The position numbers were made by a program, and so were the translations under genes. DNA of 64,000 nucleotides from Mesostigma viride (Eukaryota > Streptophyta > Mesostigmatophyceae > Mesostigmatales > Mesostigmataceae): contig RPFO01000072.1 of NCBI GenBank assembly GCA_009746045.1, positions 3,136,823 to 3,200,822 of the forward strand, given 5' to 3'. Under the pieces are notes generated by a model. The model made no database searches. It saw only the letters and a program-made list of their open reading frames with translations, and was not told the DNA's origin. This document shows, one piece after another, positions 18,857-29,069 of this stretch; the first letter of the stretch is position 1, and each line of letters starts with the position of its first letter.

Positions 18857-20756
18857 ATTAAAAATATAATTACTTACAGCAGAGTGAAATCACTCAAACC
18901 AAAGCAAACGCCCAGCTATAAACCTATATACAGAGCCATGTCAAAGCTCTATACTACGATAAGACCAATGGAAACGCCTAACGGGAGGAACCTAATAGCC
19001 CTGCTGCACCGCAAAATCAGCCCGCGTACGGCGGAGCATGATGTCCGCCATGGCCCGAGTCAGCGCCACCGACAAGCGCTGACGCCAATATGACGTCCAG
19101 GTCCGCGCCGACCATGGGGCCCGCTGGCCCTCCAGGTCCAGCCGGTCCTCCCGGAGCCGGCAACACTCCTTGAAGAAGGCGGAGGTCAGGGGCCCCATGG
19201 CCCCAAACTCCTCCAGGACAAAGGGCACCACACGATGGTGCCCGACGTCGCCGTAGGCCAGGAGCTTGGCCCGCTCCGCCCGGTCCGCCGTGTAACCTGC
19301 CGTGAGGGAGGCCCCAGCCACGTGGCTAAGAGCCAAGGGCTGCGCCACCGAAACGTCAATAAGCAGATGCCGGCCACCCCCCTCAAAGTCCAGCACCACG
19401 ATGTCAGGCCGGTGGTGGGGGAATAGAAGGCAGCGCCATCCGCATCCTCGGACCGGATGTTCGCGTGGGGGAAAACCGACCGAATCATGGCGAGCACCAC
19501 CGTCAGGAGGACAGTGTGCAAATACAAATACCAATTCTGATTCTGTTGGCCCCCCATGCAGGCAAGGTAGTGAGTCCCCGTGGGATCCAGCGGCTGCCCA
19601 CAGCTACCACAAGGCCGCCCGGCCGGAACAAGAGGCTGCGGGGCAAATAGCTGGTGCCGGAGCGCCACCGAGTAGTGGCTGGGAGCCAAGGCGAATGGGG
19701 GGGCCATGGGAAGAGCACGAAGGTACGCCGAGCCCACACTCCGCAAGGAAAGCGAGAACAGCCACGCACGTCCCTGGGCGTTGAGGTCCGCGAAAAGAGC
19801 AATCCAATCAGCCGTGTGCAGAATACCCGCGTAGGTTTTCTGGTGTTTATCGATGACGCGAGCAGGGAATGCGGTGGGAGATTGAACGGAGGCGACCGAG
19901 GGAGTGCCGCGAGGGAGGTGGCGCTGTACCGCCTGAGCGGCACGGACGGGAGAACAGGCCTGCTGGATCTCAGCATAGGCCTCCTGGATGGCGGTGACGA
20001 AGGGCAAAGGGCTGCTGGGGTCCAGGAGGTCAGGCGCTGCCGTTGCCAAAAGGGGCAGGAGCCGGCAGCTTTCCGCCCACGACTGAGCGACGGAGCCCAA
20101 AAAGGCTGCTGGGGCCAGCCGGGCGGCACGAGTCAGACCGCAGCCACCCATCCGTGCAGGCAGGGAGGCAATGCGAATAGCATGTGGCGGGAGGTCGGGG
20201 CCCGGGACCAGCTGCGCCAAGGCCGACTGGATGCGTTCGTCGTGGCCCTCGGCGGCCAGCCGGACCTGAGACGGAAGAGCGCCCCGGAGCCAGTGAACGA
20301 CGCGAGGGTGAGCGCAAAACCACAGAAGCAGACCCTTGGTCTGCGAATCATGAAGGCGCGCAATCAAGGGCAGTACCTCAGTGCGTGCCTCGAGGGCGGC
20401 CCGCAGAGCATCGATGACAAACGCGGGGTCGCCAACCGGAACGCCGAGGACATCCAACCCATGGAGGCGCTCGTCCCGGCCCAAGAGCTGGGGCGGAAAG
20501 CCGGAGCAATCACCTTGGGGCGAGTACACCGCGCACTTGGCAAGGGTCAACTGGAGGTTGATGTCGGCCACCGCGGTCTGCAGTGCCAGCAGAGCCGCGG
20601 TGGTGTCCGGCACAGGGCCCAGAAGGTAGATATCATCCAAGTAGGCCTGAATAGCGACCGCCGGGTGGGCAGCATGGACCGCTTGGAGGCAACCCTGGAG
20701 GGGGGCGGCAAAGTACAGGGGTCCCAGGGGGTCCCCTTGCTGGGTGCCCGACCGCG
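18857..20756 (-). mobile_element. 5'-truncated non-LTR retroelement, copy 2
   Basis: The right arm of a near-perfect inverted repeat with copy 1 (arms about 967 bp, 6-nt centre at 18851-18856). It extends further 5' and keeps the reverse-transcriptase end from the catalytic LDDIYLLGP box (20585-20640) through the thumb region to the zinc knuckle and endonuclease. A single-base loss near 19415 (CCACCAC against CAACCACC in the other copies) breaks the frame before the endonuclease end. Homology to the longer copy stops abruptly at CCGACCGCG, followed by TTTTAATATATA. Confidence 0.85.
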
Positions 20757-20930
20757 TTTTAATATATATTCATTGAGAATGATAGATTACGAAGGTGAGA
20801 TAGGCATGCAACATAAGGAAAAAACCGATGACTGGGAGAATAACCCTGAAGAAATTAATAGTAATCTGACACAGACATCCAAGGATCACGCCAGCGGCAC
20901 AAGGTACAACTAACTATACATCACAAAACT

Positions 20931-21852
20931 ACACGCAGCAACAGCGCTGCCGGCCCACCATGCAGGCCTGGAAGGAATCTAGACCGCGTGGGTCGCGACA
21001 AAGTCGGCCCGGGTGCGGCGGAATAACACATCAGCCACGGTGCGAGTGAGGGCGAGTGACAGACGCTGCCGCCAATACGAGGACCACGTGCGGGCCGACC
21101 ACGGGGCGGTCTGACCCTCGAGGTCGAGGCGGTCTTCACGGCGCTGGCAGCACTCGTGGAAAAACTCCGCTGTCTTGGGGCCCATGGCCCCGAACTCCTC
21201 AAGGACAAAGGGGATGACCCGGTGGGGCCCCACATTGCCGTAGGAGGCAAACTTGTCGCGCTCAGCCACAGCGGCAGCAGCGCCGGCATCCACAGCCGCC
21301 CGGAGGATGTGGCGACCGGAAAGCGGCCGAGCCACGGAGACATCGATGAGCAGGTGGCAACCCTGCCCGTCGTAGTCAAGCACGGTAATGTCGGGGCGGT
21401 GGTTGGGTGAGTAGAGGGCGGCCCCATCCGCGTCCTCGCACTTAATGGTGGAGTGGGGAAAGACCGACCGAACCATGGCACACACCACCCGGAGGAGAGC
21501 GGTATGGAGATAGAGGAACCAGTTCTGGTTCTGCTGGCCACCCATGCACGCGATGTAGTGCGTCCCAGTAGTATCCAGAGCAAGCCCGCAGCTGCCGCAG
21601 GACGCACCCGCCGTGATGAGAGGTTGCGGGGCAAAGAGCTGGTGGCGGAGAGCGATGGCGTAAAGGGCCGGAACCAGTGTGAACAAAGGGCTCATGGGGA
21701 GGGCGCGCAGGAATGCGGACCCCACGCTCCCCTCAAGGGAAACGGAGTGAAGCCAAGCCTTCCCCTGATCGTTCAAGCTCGCATGCAGACCCATCCAGTC
21801 GGCACAGTGTAGTATACCCGCGTAGGTCTTTTGTTGTTTTTCATGAACGTTG
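20931..21852 (-). mobile_element. Divergent relative of the same retroelement, C-terminal fragment
   Basis: An intact 271-codon frame (20979-21794) has the same domain order as copies 1 and 2 (CGSCGLALDTTGTHYIAC, then RPDITVLD ... LLIDVSVARPL, then EEFGAMGP and a basic tail), but many substitutions place it in a different subfamily. Upstream, KQQKTYAGILHCADW corresponds to HQKTYAGILHTADW of copy 2. The copy is 5'-truncated, with no reverse transcriptase. Confidence 0.8.
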
Positions 21853-21873
21853 TTTTAATATATATACTAACAT

Positions 21874-22413
21874 TCTAGCCAATATATTTAAACTTTCTGC
21901 TGTCCATATGCTTATTATTATGATTATTGTTATGAATATGATATATGTTCTTTCTAATATTTGTTAAATATATTTTCCTTTTACTGCTAACTTACTGTAC
22001 TAGTTTTTTATATATACTAGTACTAGATAGATTAATGCCATGAATACAAATTTAAAATATAGATAAATTTATGACAATATTACATATATTTATGGACATC
22101 ACTCTTTTTTTCATACAATAAGTAGAAAATATTTAGTATTAGAGATAGCTAGTCTGTCCAGTTCATATTTCTTCTATCTAAACAATAATGATTGAATAGA
22201 AATAGTACTAAATACTAATCAAAACTATATAAATACCAATAAATACTTTCCATATTTCAGCTACATAATTAAACAATAATAATATAAAAATTATGTTCAA
22301 TATTCAATTTCATTTAGTAGAATCTTAAATAATTCCATGAATTAATTCTTTCGTGTTTCCTGTCTTGGTGTGATCATCCAGGTACCTCGGCAACGACACG
22401 ACACGCCTGAAAA
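21874..22413. other. AT-rich intergenic stretch
   Basis: About 540 bp of strongly AT-rich sequence without coding potential, in sharp contrast with the flanking GC-rich coding DNA. Tracts such as AATATATATACTAAC match the flanks of the retroelement copies, so the AT-rich DNA may be a preferred target. Confidence 0.6.
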
Positions 22414-22451
22414 ATGAGCCGGGAAGGTGTGTTTCCAATGATGCAAATCTT

Positions 22452-22637
22452 GGTCGCGCTGCAGCGCGACCTCTTCTCAGTTCCATACGAAAAGGCCTTA
22501 AAACTTGTGTGTAACTTCGCAAGGGTCGCGCTGCAGAGCTACCAAAATTTCATGAAGTTTGACTTTCTCTTTATTTGCTTCGCAATGAGATTCTTTTGTA
22601 TCTGCGAAGAAGGTGGGGTCATTTCGCGGAGTGACCC
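22452..22637. repeat. Three palindrome copies in the 5' part of gene G2
   Basis: 22452-22471 is a perfect 20-bp palindrome (GGTCGCGCTGCAGCGCGACC). 22523-22543 reads GGGTCGCGCTGCAGAGCTAC. 22616-22637 has arms GGGTCA and TGACCC around TTTCGCGGAG. They precede the consensus acceptor TTTCTGCAG at 22680, so the region is probably one or two 5' introns rather than coding, although one frame stays open through it. Confidence 0.8.
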
Positions 22638-22680
22638 TGCTAATATGTTAATTTTCCGTGAATTTCTTTTTGTTTCTGCA

Positions 22681-25600
22681 GCACGGGAACGGGTGTTTCT
22701 TTCGCCAACCTCCTCCTCCTTGCGTGGCGGCTTTGCTAATCGACTCAATGCCCACAACTTGAGCATCGGGACACCGACGCCCCTTGCAGCGGATCTGAAA
22801 AACAGCTCGAAACGAAATTTCGGGAATGAGAACCGCAGCACCTCGCCCGCCGTCAGGAAGCCAGCGAAAAGGCCTGGCCAGTACGCCGAGAAGAAGTCTG
22901 TTGTGGGGACTCATCTTGCTGATGAGGCGTACAACGTAGTTCATCACATGAGGAATGAATCTACCAAGCGGGCCTCTTTTGAGGAGATTGTTGATGGCTT
23001 CAATAAGAGGGCTGACGAGCTCAAGGCGGAGCATTTTGACATTCCGGTGGCCAAGCTTTTGATGAGCAGCGGCTTGCACAACTGTCGAGGTCTTGGGTGG
23101 CTCGGCTGATCGCCCTTTTTGACGACCTGTCGAAATCCGACCATGACAGAGACGTCAAGATCATTTTGGTGTCAACTCTTTTTTGTGGGGACGACATCGA
23201 GAAGGAGTTTTCGGCGGCAGAGTTGGAGAGAATGACGGGTGTCCCCGCGAAGACCATTCTCAAAGTTCGGGCGATCAGAAAGCAACAGAAGATGGAGTTC
23301 CTGACGCGTGCGCTGGCGCGAAAGAAGAGGAAGTTGCCCCAATTTGTAATCGAGTCGATCGCGCAGGCTTGGACTGATGAGGAGAACTCGCGCGCTTCGC
23401 CCCAAGAGAGGGATACCATAAAGACGCACGAACGAGTTGGCAATCGTGCGATTTTGGTTGGTGTCCAAGGGGCCTACTTCTACCTCACCTCGAAGGAGGA
23501 CATATATCTCAAGTTTTTAGCGGAGCACACGTACTGGGACAAGAAAAGTCCGCAGTATGAGAAGGATGTCGGCATCCATGTCGGATATACGACTTTCTGC
23601 AAGTACGCCCCCAAAACCGTCAAGGGGAAGTGGAAGGAGAGAAACGTGTGCGCCTGTGAGACGCATACGGTCATGCAGTCGAAGGTAGCGGCATGGACTA
23701 GGTACTGCAAGGCGAAGCACGGCAAGAACTGCAAGTGCGGCGACGAGTGTGAGGGATGTTCAAGGGCGAGATTGCCTGACGGCACGTGCGGGATGTTCGA
23801 AAGCCTGCACACGACCGAATGGGTGAAGCACTTCCATTGCCGTGTGGCGGAGGCGGATGGGGGTAGTGAGCTGGGGGTGGGGCAAACTCGGCGAGAAACG
23901 AAGAGGAGGGAGGGGACAATAATGTGACGGAAGATGAATGGCAGGGGCAAGACCTTGACGATCTTGAAATAAATGAGAGGATCGTGGAGGATGAGGAAGG
24001 GGTGCCAAGGGTAGGGGACCCATCCATGGAGGAGGGGTCTGTCTTTCGCATTCTGAAGAGGGCATGTATGGAGAACTCGTGTCCCGAGTCCCGGTGTGGC
24101 ATCAAAGACTGGGTGTTGTGTGACCGGGACAAGAATTCAACAGAACTACTAAATTGGTTCAGATACGTGAAGAAGGAGGTAGTGGTTTCCCGACCGGCAG
24201 GGGAGGTAAGCGTGTTTGGATTTTGTGACGCAATTATTTCGCAGCGTCATTCTGCAGCGCGATGTTAATTAAAGGCTTTTCTGAGGCTTTATGAATATGT
24301 TACTTGCAAATTTACTTCATCCCTTGGTTAAAACAGGACGCGACCGATCGGCGGGTCCCGGAGAAGGTCAAGCGGCCCGTACAGGAAACGATGAGGTCAA
24401 CGCCCGCGCAGCTGAGGCTGGCGATTATCGAGAGTTGGGAGGACTTTACCAACCACTGCTTTACGTCATGGTGGCAGTCGGCAACGATCAAGGACCGGGA
24501 GAGGAACATGACTGAGGGGGATGTGCTCGTGCATGGAGATTGGGCCGAGAATTACGAGAACAACAACTACGTCCAACTGCAGTCGCAGTACTTTCACAAG
24601 ACGAGCTTTGTCCTCATGCCCATGATCGTGCGATATTTGCACAATGGTGCGATGGCAAAGCGAACGTTCTTTTTTCTCGGGGAAGCCAAGATGAAGCGGG
24701 GAGAGCGGGCGCTCGTCTACGCGCTGAGGACAATCATGGAAACCCTGCGCGGACTTGGTGTGGGGGTGAAGAGGATGTTCATGTGCTCTGACAACTGCTC
24801 ATCCCAGTTCAAGTCCAAGTACGTGGTTAACGCCGTCTTCCGCCTCCTCATGCAGGATCCCGACTTGGAATCCTTCGAGTACCACTACTTGGGTGAGCAG
24901 CACGGGAAGGGGGAGGTGGATGGTCAGGGAGCGAAGTTCAAGTGCATTGTGAGGAACATGCAATGCATTCCTGAGAACCAGGGCATCGTTACAGGGCGCC
25001 AGATCGTCAAGTACATGCGGGACAGCTGGGAAGGAGGCAAAACCACGAGCAGGGAGTCGGCCCGCGCTCGGGCAGAGGGCGTCCACCGTCATTTCTTTCA
25101 TTTTCCTGAGGTGCGAAACTCAATTTTTCTTGAACTTGATTAAGGTATCTCTGCAGAGTGACCTTTTGCCCATTTGCATTTTATTATATGATAATGCTAA
25201 AAGAACTGGTATGAATTAGCGTCTTATATAGTGAAAAATGCATGCAAAGCACTTTCAAAGGGGTATCTCTGCAGAGTGACCCTTCATGTGTACTTGATCT
25301 ATTGACACATACCAACTTTCCGTTTCTGACATTCTCCTCATTGCAGGACCTCGACTCCGGCGCCCGTATGATACCGACGCGTGTCGAGGCCATCAAGCAA
25401 GCGCACTGGTGGCGCCTGGACAAGTCTGACCCGGGGCTCCTGATGATGAGGCGTTTTTCGTGCTACTGCCCAGCCTGCCTAGCTAACAGGTGGGAGGAGT
25501 GCCGGACCGAGTGGACACATATCGAGGAATTTAACGATGAGGGCCAAACGATGAAAACTTTCCGCCTGATGCCGCCAACGCAGCCCATCCTCCGGTTCGC

Positions 25601-26087
25601 CAGCTGACGCGGGCGGAACTGCTGAAGGATCAAAGGGATGCCATTGGCAGGCAGATGCGCATGTATGATTACATCGCAGTTCCGTCAGACAGAGAGGACG
25701 TGAACCACAATTCCGCCCACCCTTTTGGGTGATGCAGGTGGTGAGGGAGGCCTCAGTGCTGGAGAAGGAGGAGGTTAGGTGGGTTGAGGGACAAAACGGA
25801 CGGCAGAAGGAGATTTTCTTGCCCGGCCACGCCGTTCTGGCGGTTCGGCTGTGGAAGCGAGATATGCATGACCCCCTGCATTTTACTCTGGATTTGGCTG
25901 ATTGGCCGGAGTCCCGCCCAGCCGACCTGGTCGATTGCTATCTGTGCATCTCCGCTGCTCTTCCGCTCCAGTGCATGGTCCTTGGCAACCAAAGGCAAGC
26001 CTACGTTATATGAGCAAGGAGCTTGACGCGTGGCTAACCGCTCTTGTACGCAACCAGCAAGCCCCGGAGGGGCTGCCACCGGCTTAA
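22681..26087 (+). CDS. Gene G2: intron-containing DDE-type transposase-like protein, frameshifted
   Basis: Exons 22681-24205, 24337-25110 and 25347-26087, joined by in-phase introns with GAG|GTAAGC, AACAG|GAC, GAG|GTGCGA and TTGCAG|GAC borders. A helical N-terminal part (VDGFNKRADELK, LVSTLFCGDDIEKEFSAAEL) leads to a Cys-rich zinc-binding patch (CKCGDECEGC). Next comes a putative RNase H-fold core with acidic residues in GDWAENY (24538), CSDNCSSQ (24790) and HGKGEVDGQG (24913-24919), then a second Cys pair region (RRFSCYCPACLANRW). The C-terminal segment AHPFWVMQVV ... VRWVEGQN is BAH/Tudor-like at best. Frame breaks near 23090, 23870, 25600 and 26005 suggest a decayed copy or unpolished sequence. 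The exact transposase superfamily is not assigned. Confidence 0.65.
24206..24336 (+). other. G2 intron (131 nt) with palindrome
   Basis: Consensus GTAAGC donor and AAAACAG acceptor in phase 0. The copy at 24244-24264 reads GCGTCATTCTGCAGCGCGAT, about 40 nt from the donor. Confidence 0.85.
25111..25346 (+). other. G2 intron (236 nt) with two palindrome copies
   Basis: GTGCGA donor and CATTGCAG acceptor in phase 0. 25144-25163 is GGTATCTCTGCAGAGTGACC. 25261-25282 is the same with one more G/C at each end. The two copies are nearly identical, with arms broken only by TAT in place of TCA. Confidence 0.85.
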
Positions 26088-26093
26088 ACTTTC

Positions 26094-26608
26094 GGGGACG
26101 CTCCGCAGCGCCACCCCTACGGATCTTTAAGCCTGGGCTTTATTCGCCTACGGTTGGACAGTGTTTATTCGTGTTTATATATTTTTGGAGAACTGTTTTT
26201 TCATATATTAGAATAGATGACAAGTGGCTGGGAACATTGTTAGCCTCGGTAGTGACAAATTTTAGTATATTTCCGTGTCGAAATGGCGAGTATTTTATTT
26301 AACTTGTACAATAATTTTTTCGAATTACAAATTTATAATTTGGTTTGACCTAAAAATCATGTCGTCACTCAAATATGTAGTTGCTCGGTAGGACTTTCCG
26401 TCCTTGTTTTCTGCAAATTGGTTCGTACTAATTTCGAATGTCACAACAATGTTACTGTACTAAGGCCTCTTTGGTAGATGTCTTAAAACACAAATTCGCT
26501 CCGAAGTGCCAAAGTACCTTGCTTGTAACCGGACTAGTTACGAATTGTGATTGGAAGGTTGTCCCCTACAACCACAAGGAATAGAGGGGACGCTCCGCAG
26601 CGCCACCC
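26094..26608. repeat. Two palindrome copies flanking an AT-rich stretch downstream of G2
   Basis: GGGGACGCTCCGCAGCGCCA at 26094 and again at 26586, each followed by CCC and TACG. The first lies 7 nt after the G2 stop. The AT-rich 470 bp between them holds no gene. The pair could be repeats at the edge of a larger element that includes G2. Confidence 0.7.
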
Positions 26609-26682
26609 ATACGACAGTCCGGACCGGGCTTTGCTGAAATCATTTTCTCACACGCAACTTAGCCATCAAACTCACTTTTACG

Positions 26683-27649
26683 ATGGAGCGTGCCGATGTT
26701 TTTGGTTCGCAGCATACATATGTGCATGTCGATAAAAAGGAGCATGCGGCCAACATGTTTGTTGAAGGAGCTGGAGGACCACCGCCAGGCCCAGCAACGG
26801 GAGGTCACCGATCGCGCTCGCCGCGAGTGCCGAGTGGTGCTACGTCGCTTCCCCCAGAAGCCAGGTGAGACGTCAACCTCTCTTGCTGACGAGCTCAAGA
26901 ACCAGCTTCTTACCCTCATGGGCCTGGTAGGTGAGGTAGAACTGCGTGGGTGCCACCGCCTTCCCCACTCACGGGACAAGGCGGCTCCCCCACCAGTCCT
27001 ACTCACCTTCTCCTCCCCTGAGGATAAGCAGCGGTTCCTCTCTCGTCGCAAGCGGTTGCACGACCTCACCTGGACGCTGGATGACGACCTCACCCCCGCT
27101 CAGCAACAGCAGCGACGCGACCTGTGGCCGGAATACCTCCGCCATAAGCAGGACCCCCAGAAGCCCAAGGTGTACTGGAGGGGCGGGGACCTGATGATCA
27201 ACCACAAGATGTGGACGCCCCCAGCGGGCTAGAATAGCAATAGCCCTAGCTTGTAACCATTGGCGTCACTGCCGCTAAGGCAGCCATGCCTAGAATGTTG
27301 CCTAGCTGTGCCAACACACCTAGTCACGTGCCGCCAACGCACGGTACACAACCAGCCATAGCCTAGTCCTAGTACAGCCATGCTACGCCCTGGCTATGTT
27401 CAGATTACTTGCCCACGCTCCTTGCTATGATATGCTCACATGGGTCTTATTGCACCCACAGTTTGCCGGATCGTTAGCCTGTCCTTTTAGCTAGCCGCGC
27501 CCGATTGCAGCTGTGGCATGCCTTTGGCATGAAGGAGACTGGGGGTCTCTGCCCTTTCTCCTGTAGTGCACACACAGGGATTAAAAGCACTTCGGTGCTC
27601 CGTGACTCCCCAACGGGAGCACGAGTTTAATTAATTAATTAATTAATTA
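26683..27649 (+). mobile_element. ORF1-only LINE-like (HAL1-style) retroposon with AT tail
   Basis: It comprises an L1 ORF1-like coding region (26696-27232), a 3' UTR of about 390 bp and a terminal hairpin (GTGCTCC ... GGAGCAC, 27595-27623) followed by five ATTA units. The last 470 bp recur inverted at 48806-49274 with a target duplication, showing that this 3' end is mobile. No reverse transcriptase follows the ORF, so it must depend on another LINE. Confidence 0.75.
26696..27232 (+). CDS. L1 ORF1p-like RNA-binding protein
   Basis: About 178 residues: a helical N-terminus (LLKELEDHRQAQQREVTDRA), an RRM-like core (CRVVLRRFPQKPG ... GEVELRGCHRLP ... PPPVLLTFSSPEDKQRFLSR) and a C-terminal domain (WTLDDDLTPAQQQQRRDLWP ... 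YWRGGDLMINHKMW). The last segment fits the ORF1p C-terminal pattern 'DLTP..Q..R' then 'Y.RGDRL.I'. The N-terminus is uncertain, as a second frame (ATG at 26683) overlaps. Such proteins coat element RNA in ribonucleoprotein particles. Confidence 0.7.
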   Translation: MFLVRSIHMCMSIKRSMRPTCLLKELEDHRQAQQREVTDRARRECRVVLRRFPQKPGETSTSLADELKNQLLTLMGLVGEVELRGCHRLPHSRDKAAPPPVLLTFSSPEDKQRFLSRRKRLHDLTWTLDDDLTPAQQQQRRDLWPEYLRHKQDPQKPKVYWRGGDLMINHKMWTPPAG

Positions 27650-28443
27650 ATGTTTGTTGAAATCGACTCCCCCCCCACGACTTCCCACGCTCCCTGCGGG
27701 GACCGTTTGGAGGTTGGGGTTCAGGTGTCATTGCGTTCGGAAACGGGATGATCGACCTGATGCCCCCAGATTCGGATTTGGCGCCTGCCCCCCGTGTTCC
27801 GGGTAAGGCCAGGGTGGTGCAATGCCTCCAGAAGGAGGGCACGGAAATTTCGCCCAATGTCTCGGCTGTGCGCCTCCGGGCTGAGGCCCAGCATGAGTTC
27901 TTGAATGCGGCGGAAATAGGTGGGGCCGTATGGGCCCCCAAACAATTTTCCAACGAGCCTCCAAATTTCGTGGGGGACTTGTACAAGGGAGCGTACAAGT
28001 TTCGTGACATTGAGATCGATGGATGGGGGTCATTTCTCCAGGAAAAGTGAATGCCGGTCCCATTTGGCAAATATAATCGATGATTAATTCCATGCAACAT
28101 TTTGCGTTGGTCAAATGTGTAAATTTGCATTATTAATCGATTCAATAAAATTATGGGGGTGGGTATACCCACCATTTGATGGTTGAAAGTACTACTAGCT
28201 TCGTCGATTAACTCTTCTCAACATGGTCCTCTAGTCGACTAGGAATGTACCAATCCATCAGGGTATCGAGAAACTTGTAATGCCGAAACACTCCGGTCGA
28301 AAATTTCGTGCCACCTGCAGGCAATCAAAAAGCGCACGCGGACCGACGGGAAAGAGTAGTTAGTCACGAAATTAAAAAAACGACAAAAAGTGTCACACGC
28401 GGCCCGGCGGGAAAGAGTAGTTTGTTACGAAGTTAAAAAAACG
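27650..28443. other. Intergenic stretch with a 100-codon open frame
   Basis: A plus-strand frame at 27748-28050 (begins MIDLMPPDSDLAPAP, ends GWGSFLQEK) is open and has ordinary amino-acid composition, but no family is recognised and the frames around it are also partly open. Its status is uncertain. The rest, with CGGACCGACGGGAAAGAGTA-like repeats near 28340 and 28400, is non-coding. Confidence 0.3.
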
Positions 28444-29055
28444 ACGAAAAGTGTCACACTTTTCGGAACATTCGAAGTGGGCCCGGCCATACACCAAGGT
28501 GGGTAAAAAAAACAGGCAACCAAACACCATGCCACACGTGGCACACTCAAGCATACATACACCAAGGTGGGTAAAAAAAACTGGCAACCAAACACCATGC
28601 CACACGTGGCACACTCAAGCATTATACACCAAGGTGGGTAAAAAAAACTGGCAACCAAACACCATCATGCCACACGTGGCACACTCAAGCATACACCAAG
28701 GTGGGTAAAAAAAACTGGCAACCAAACACCATGCCACACGTGGCACACTCAAGCATACACCAAGGTGGGTAAAAAAAAATGGCAACCAAACATGTACACC
28801 ATGCCACACGTGGCACACTCAAGCATACACCAAGGTGGGTAAAAAAAACTGGCAACCAAACACCATGCCACACGTGGCACACTCAAGCATACACCAAGGT
28901 GGGTACAGTAAAAAAACTGGCAACCAAACACCATGCCACACGTGGCACACTCAAGCATTATACACCAAGGTGGGTAAAAAAAAATGGCAACCAAACACCA
29001 TGCCACACGTGGCACACTCAAGCATTATACACCAAGGTGGGTAAAAAAAAATGGC
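28444..29055. repeat. 64-bp tandem repeat array, about nine units
   Basis: The unit runs ACACCAAGGTGGGTAAAAAA, then AACTGGCAACCAAACACC, then ATGCCACACGTGGCACACTC and AAGCAT. Units differ in A-run length and in insertions of TAT or ATC. The array is preceded by CGGAACATTCGAAGTGGGCC, which is inverted relative to the single copy at 3430-3545. Confidence 0.92.
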
Positions 29056-29069
29056 TAGCATGTTGCATG

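Larger units (their letters stand above)
17870..21873. mobile_element. Composite cluster of three non-LTR retroelement copies flanked by a 14-bp direct repeat
   Basis: ATATATACTAACAT occurs at 17870-17883 and again at 21860-21873, bracketing a plus-strand copy, a minus-strand copy in tail-to-tail arrangement and a third divergent minus-strand copy. Truncation points abut AT-rich words such as TTTTAATATATA (20757, 21853). The direct repeat could be a target duplication for the whole block or a shared piece of AT-rich host DNA. Confidence 0.6.

Noticed and set aside
19654-20913. Long plus-strand frame (419 codons), and its twin at 40466-42115
   Set aside because: Antisense to the retroelement coding strand. 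Its recurrence only reflects the repeated element.
22414-22680. N-terminal extension of G2 through the palindromes
   Set aside because: The stretch contains three intronic palindromes and ends at a consensus acceptor, so it is more likely intron than coding.
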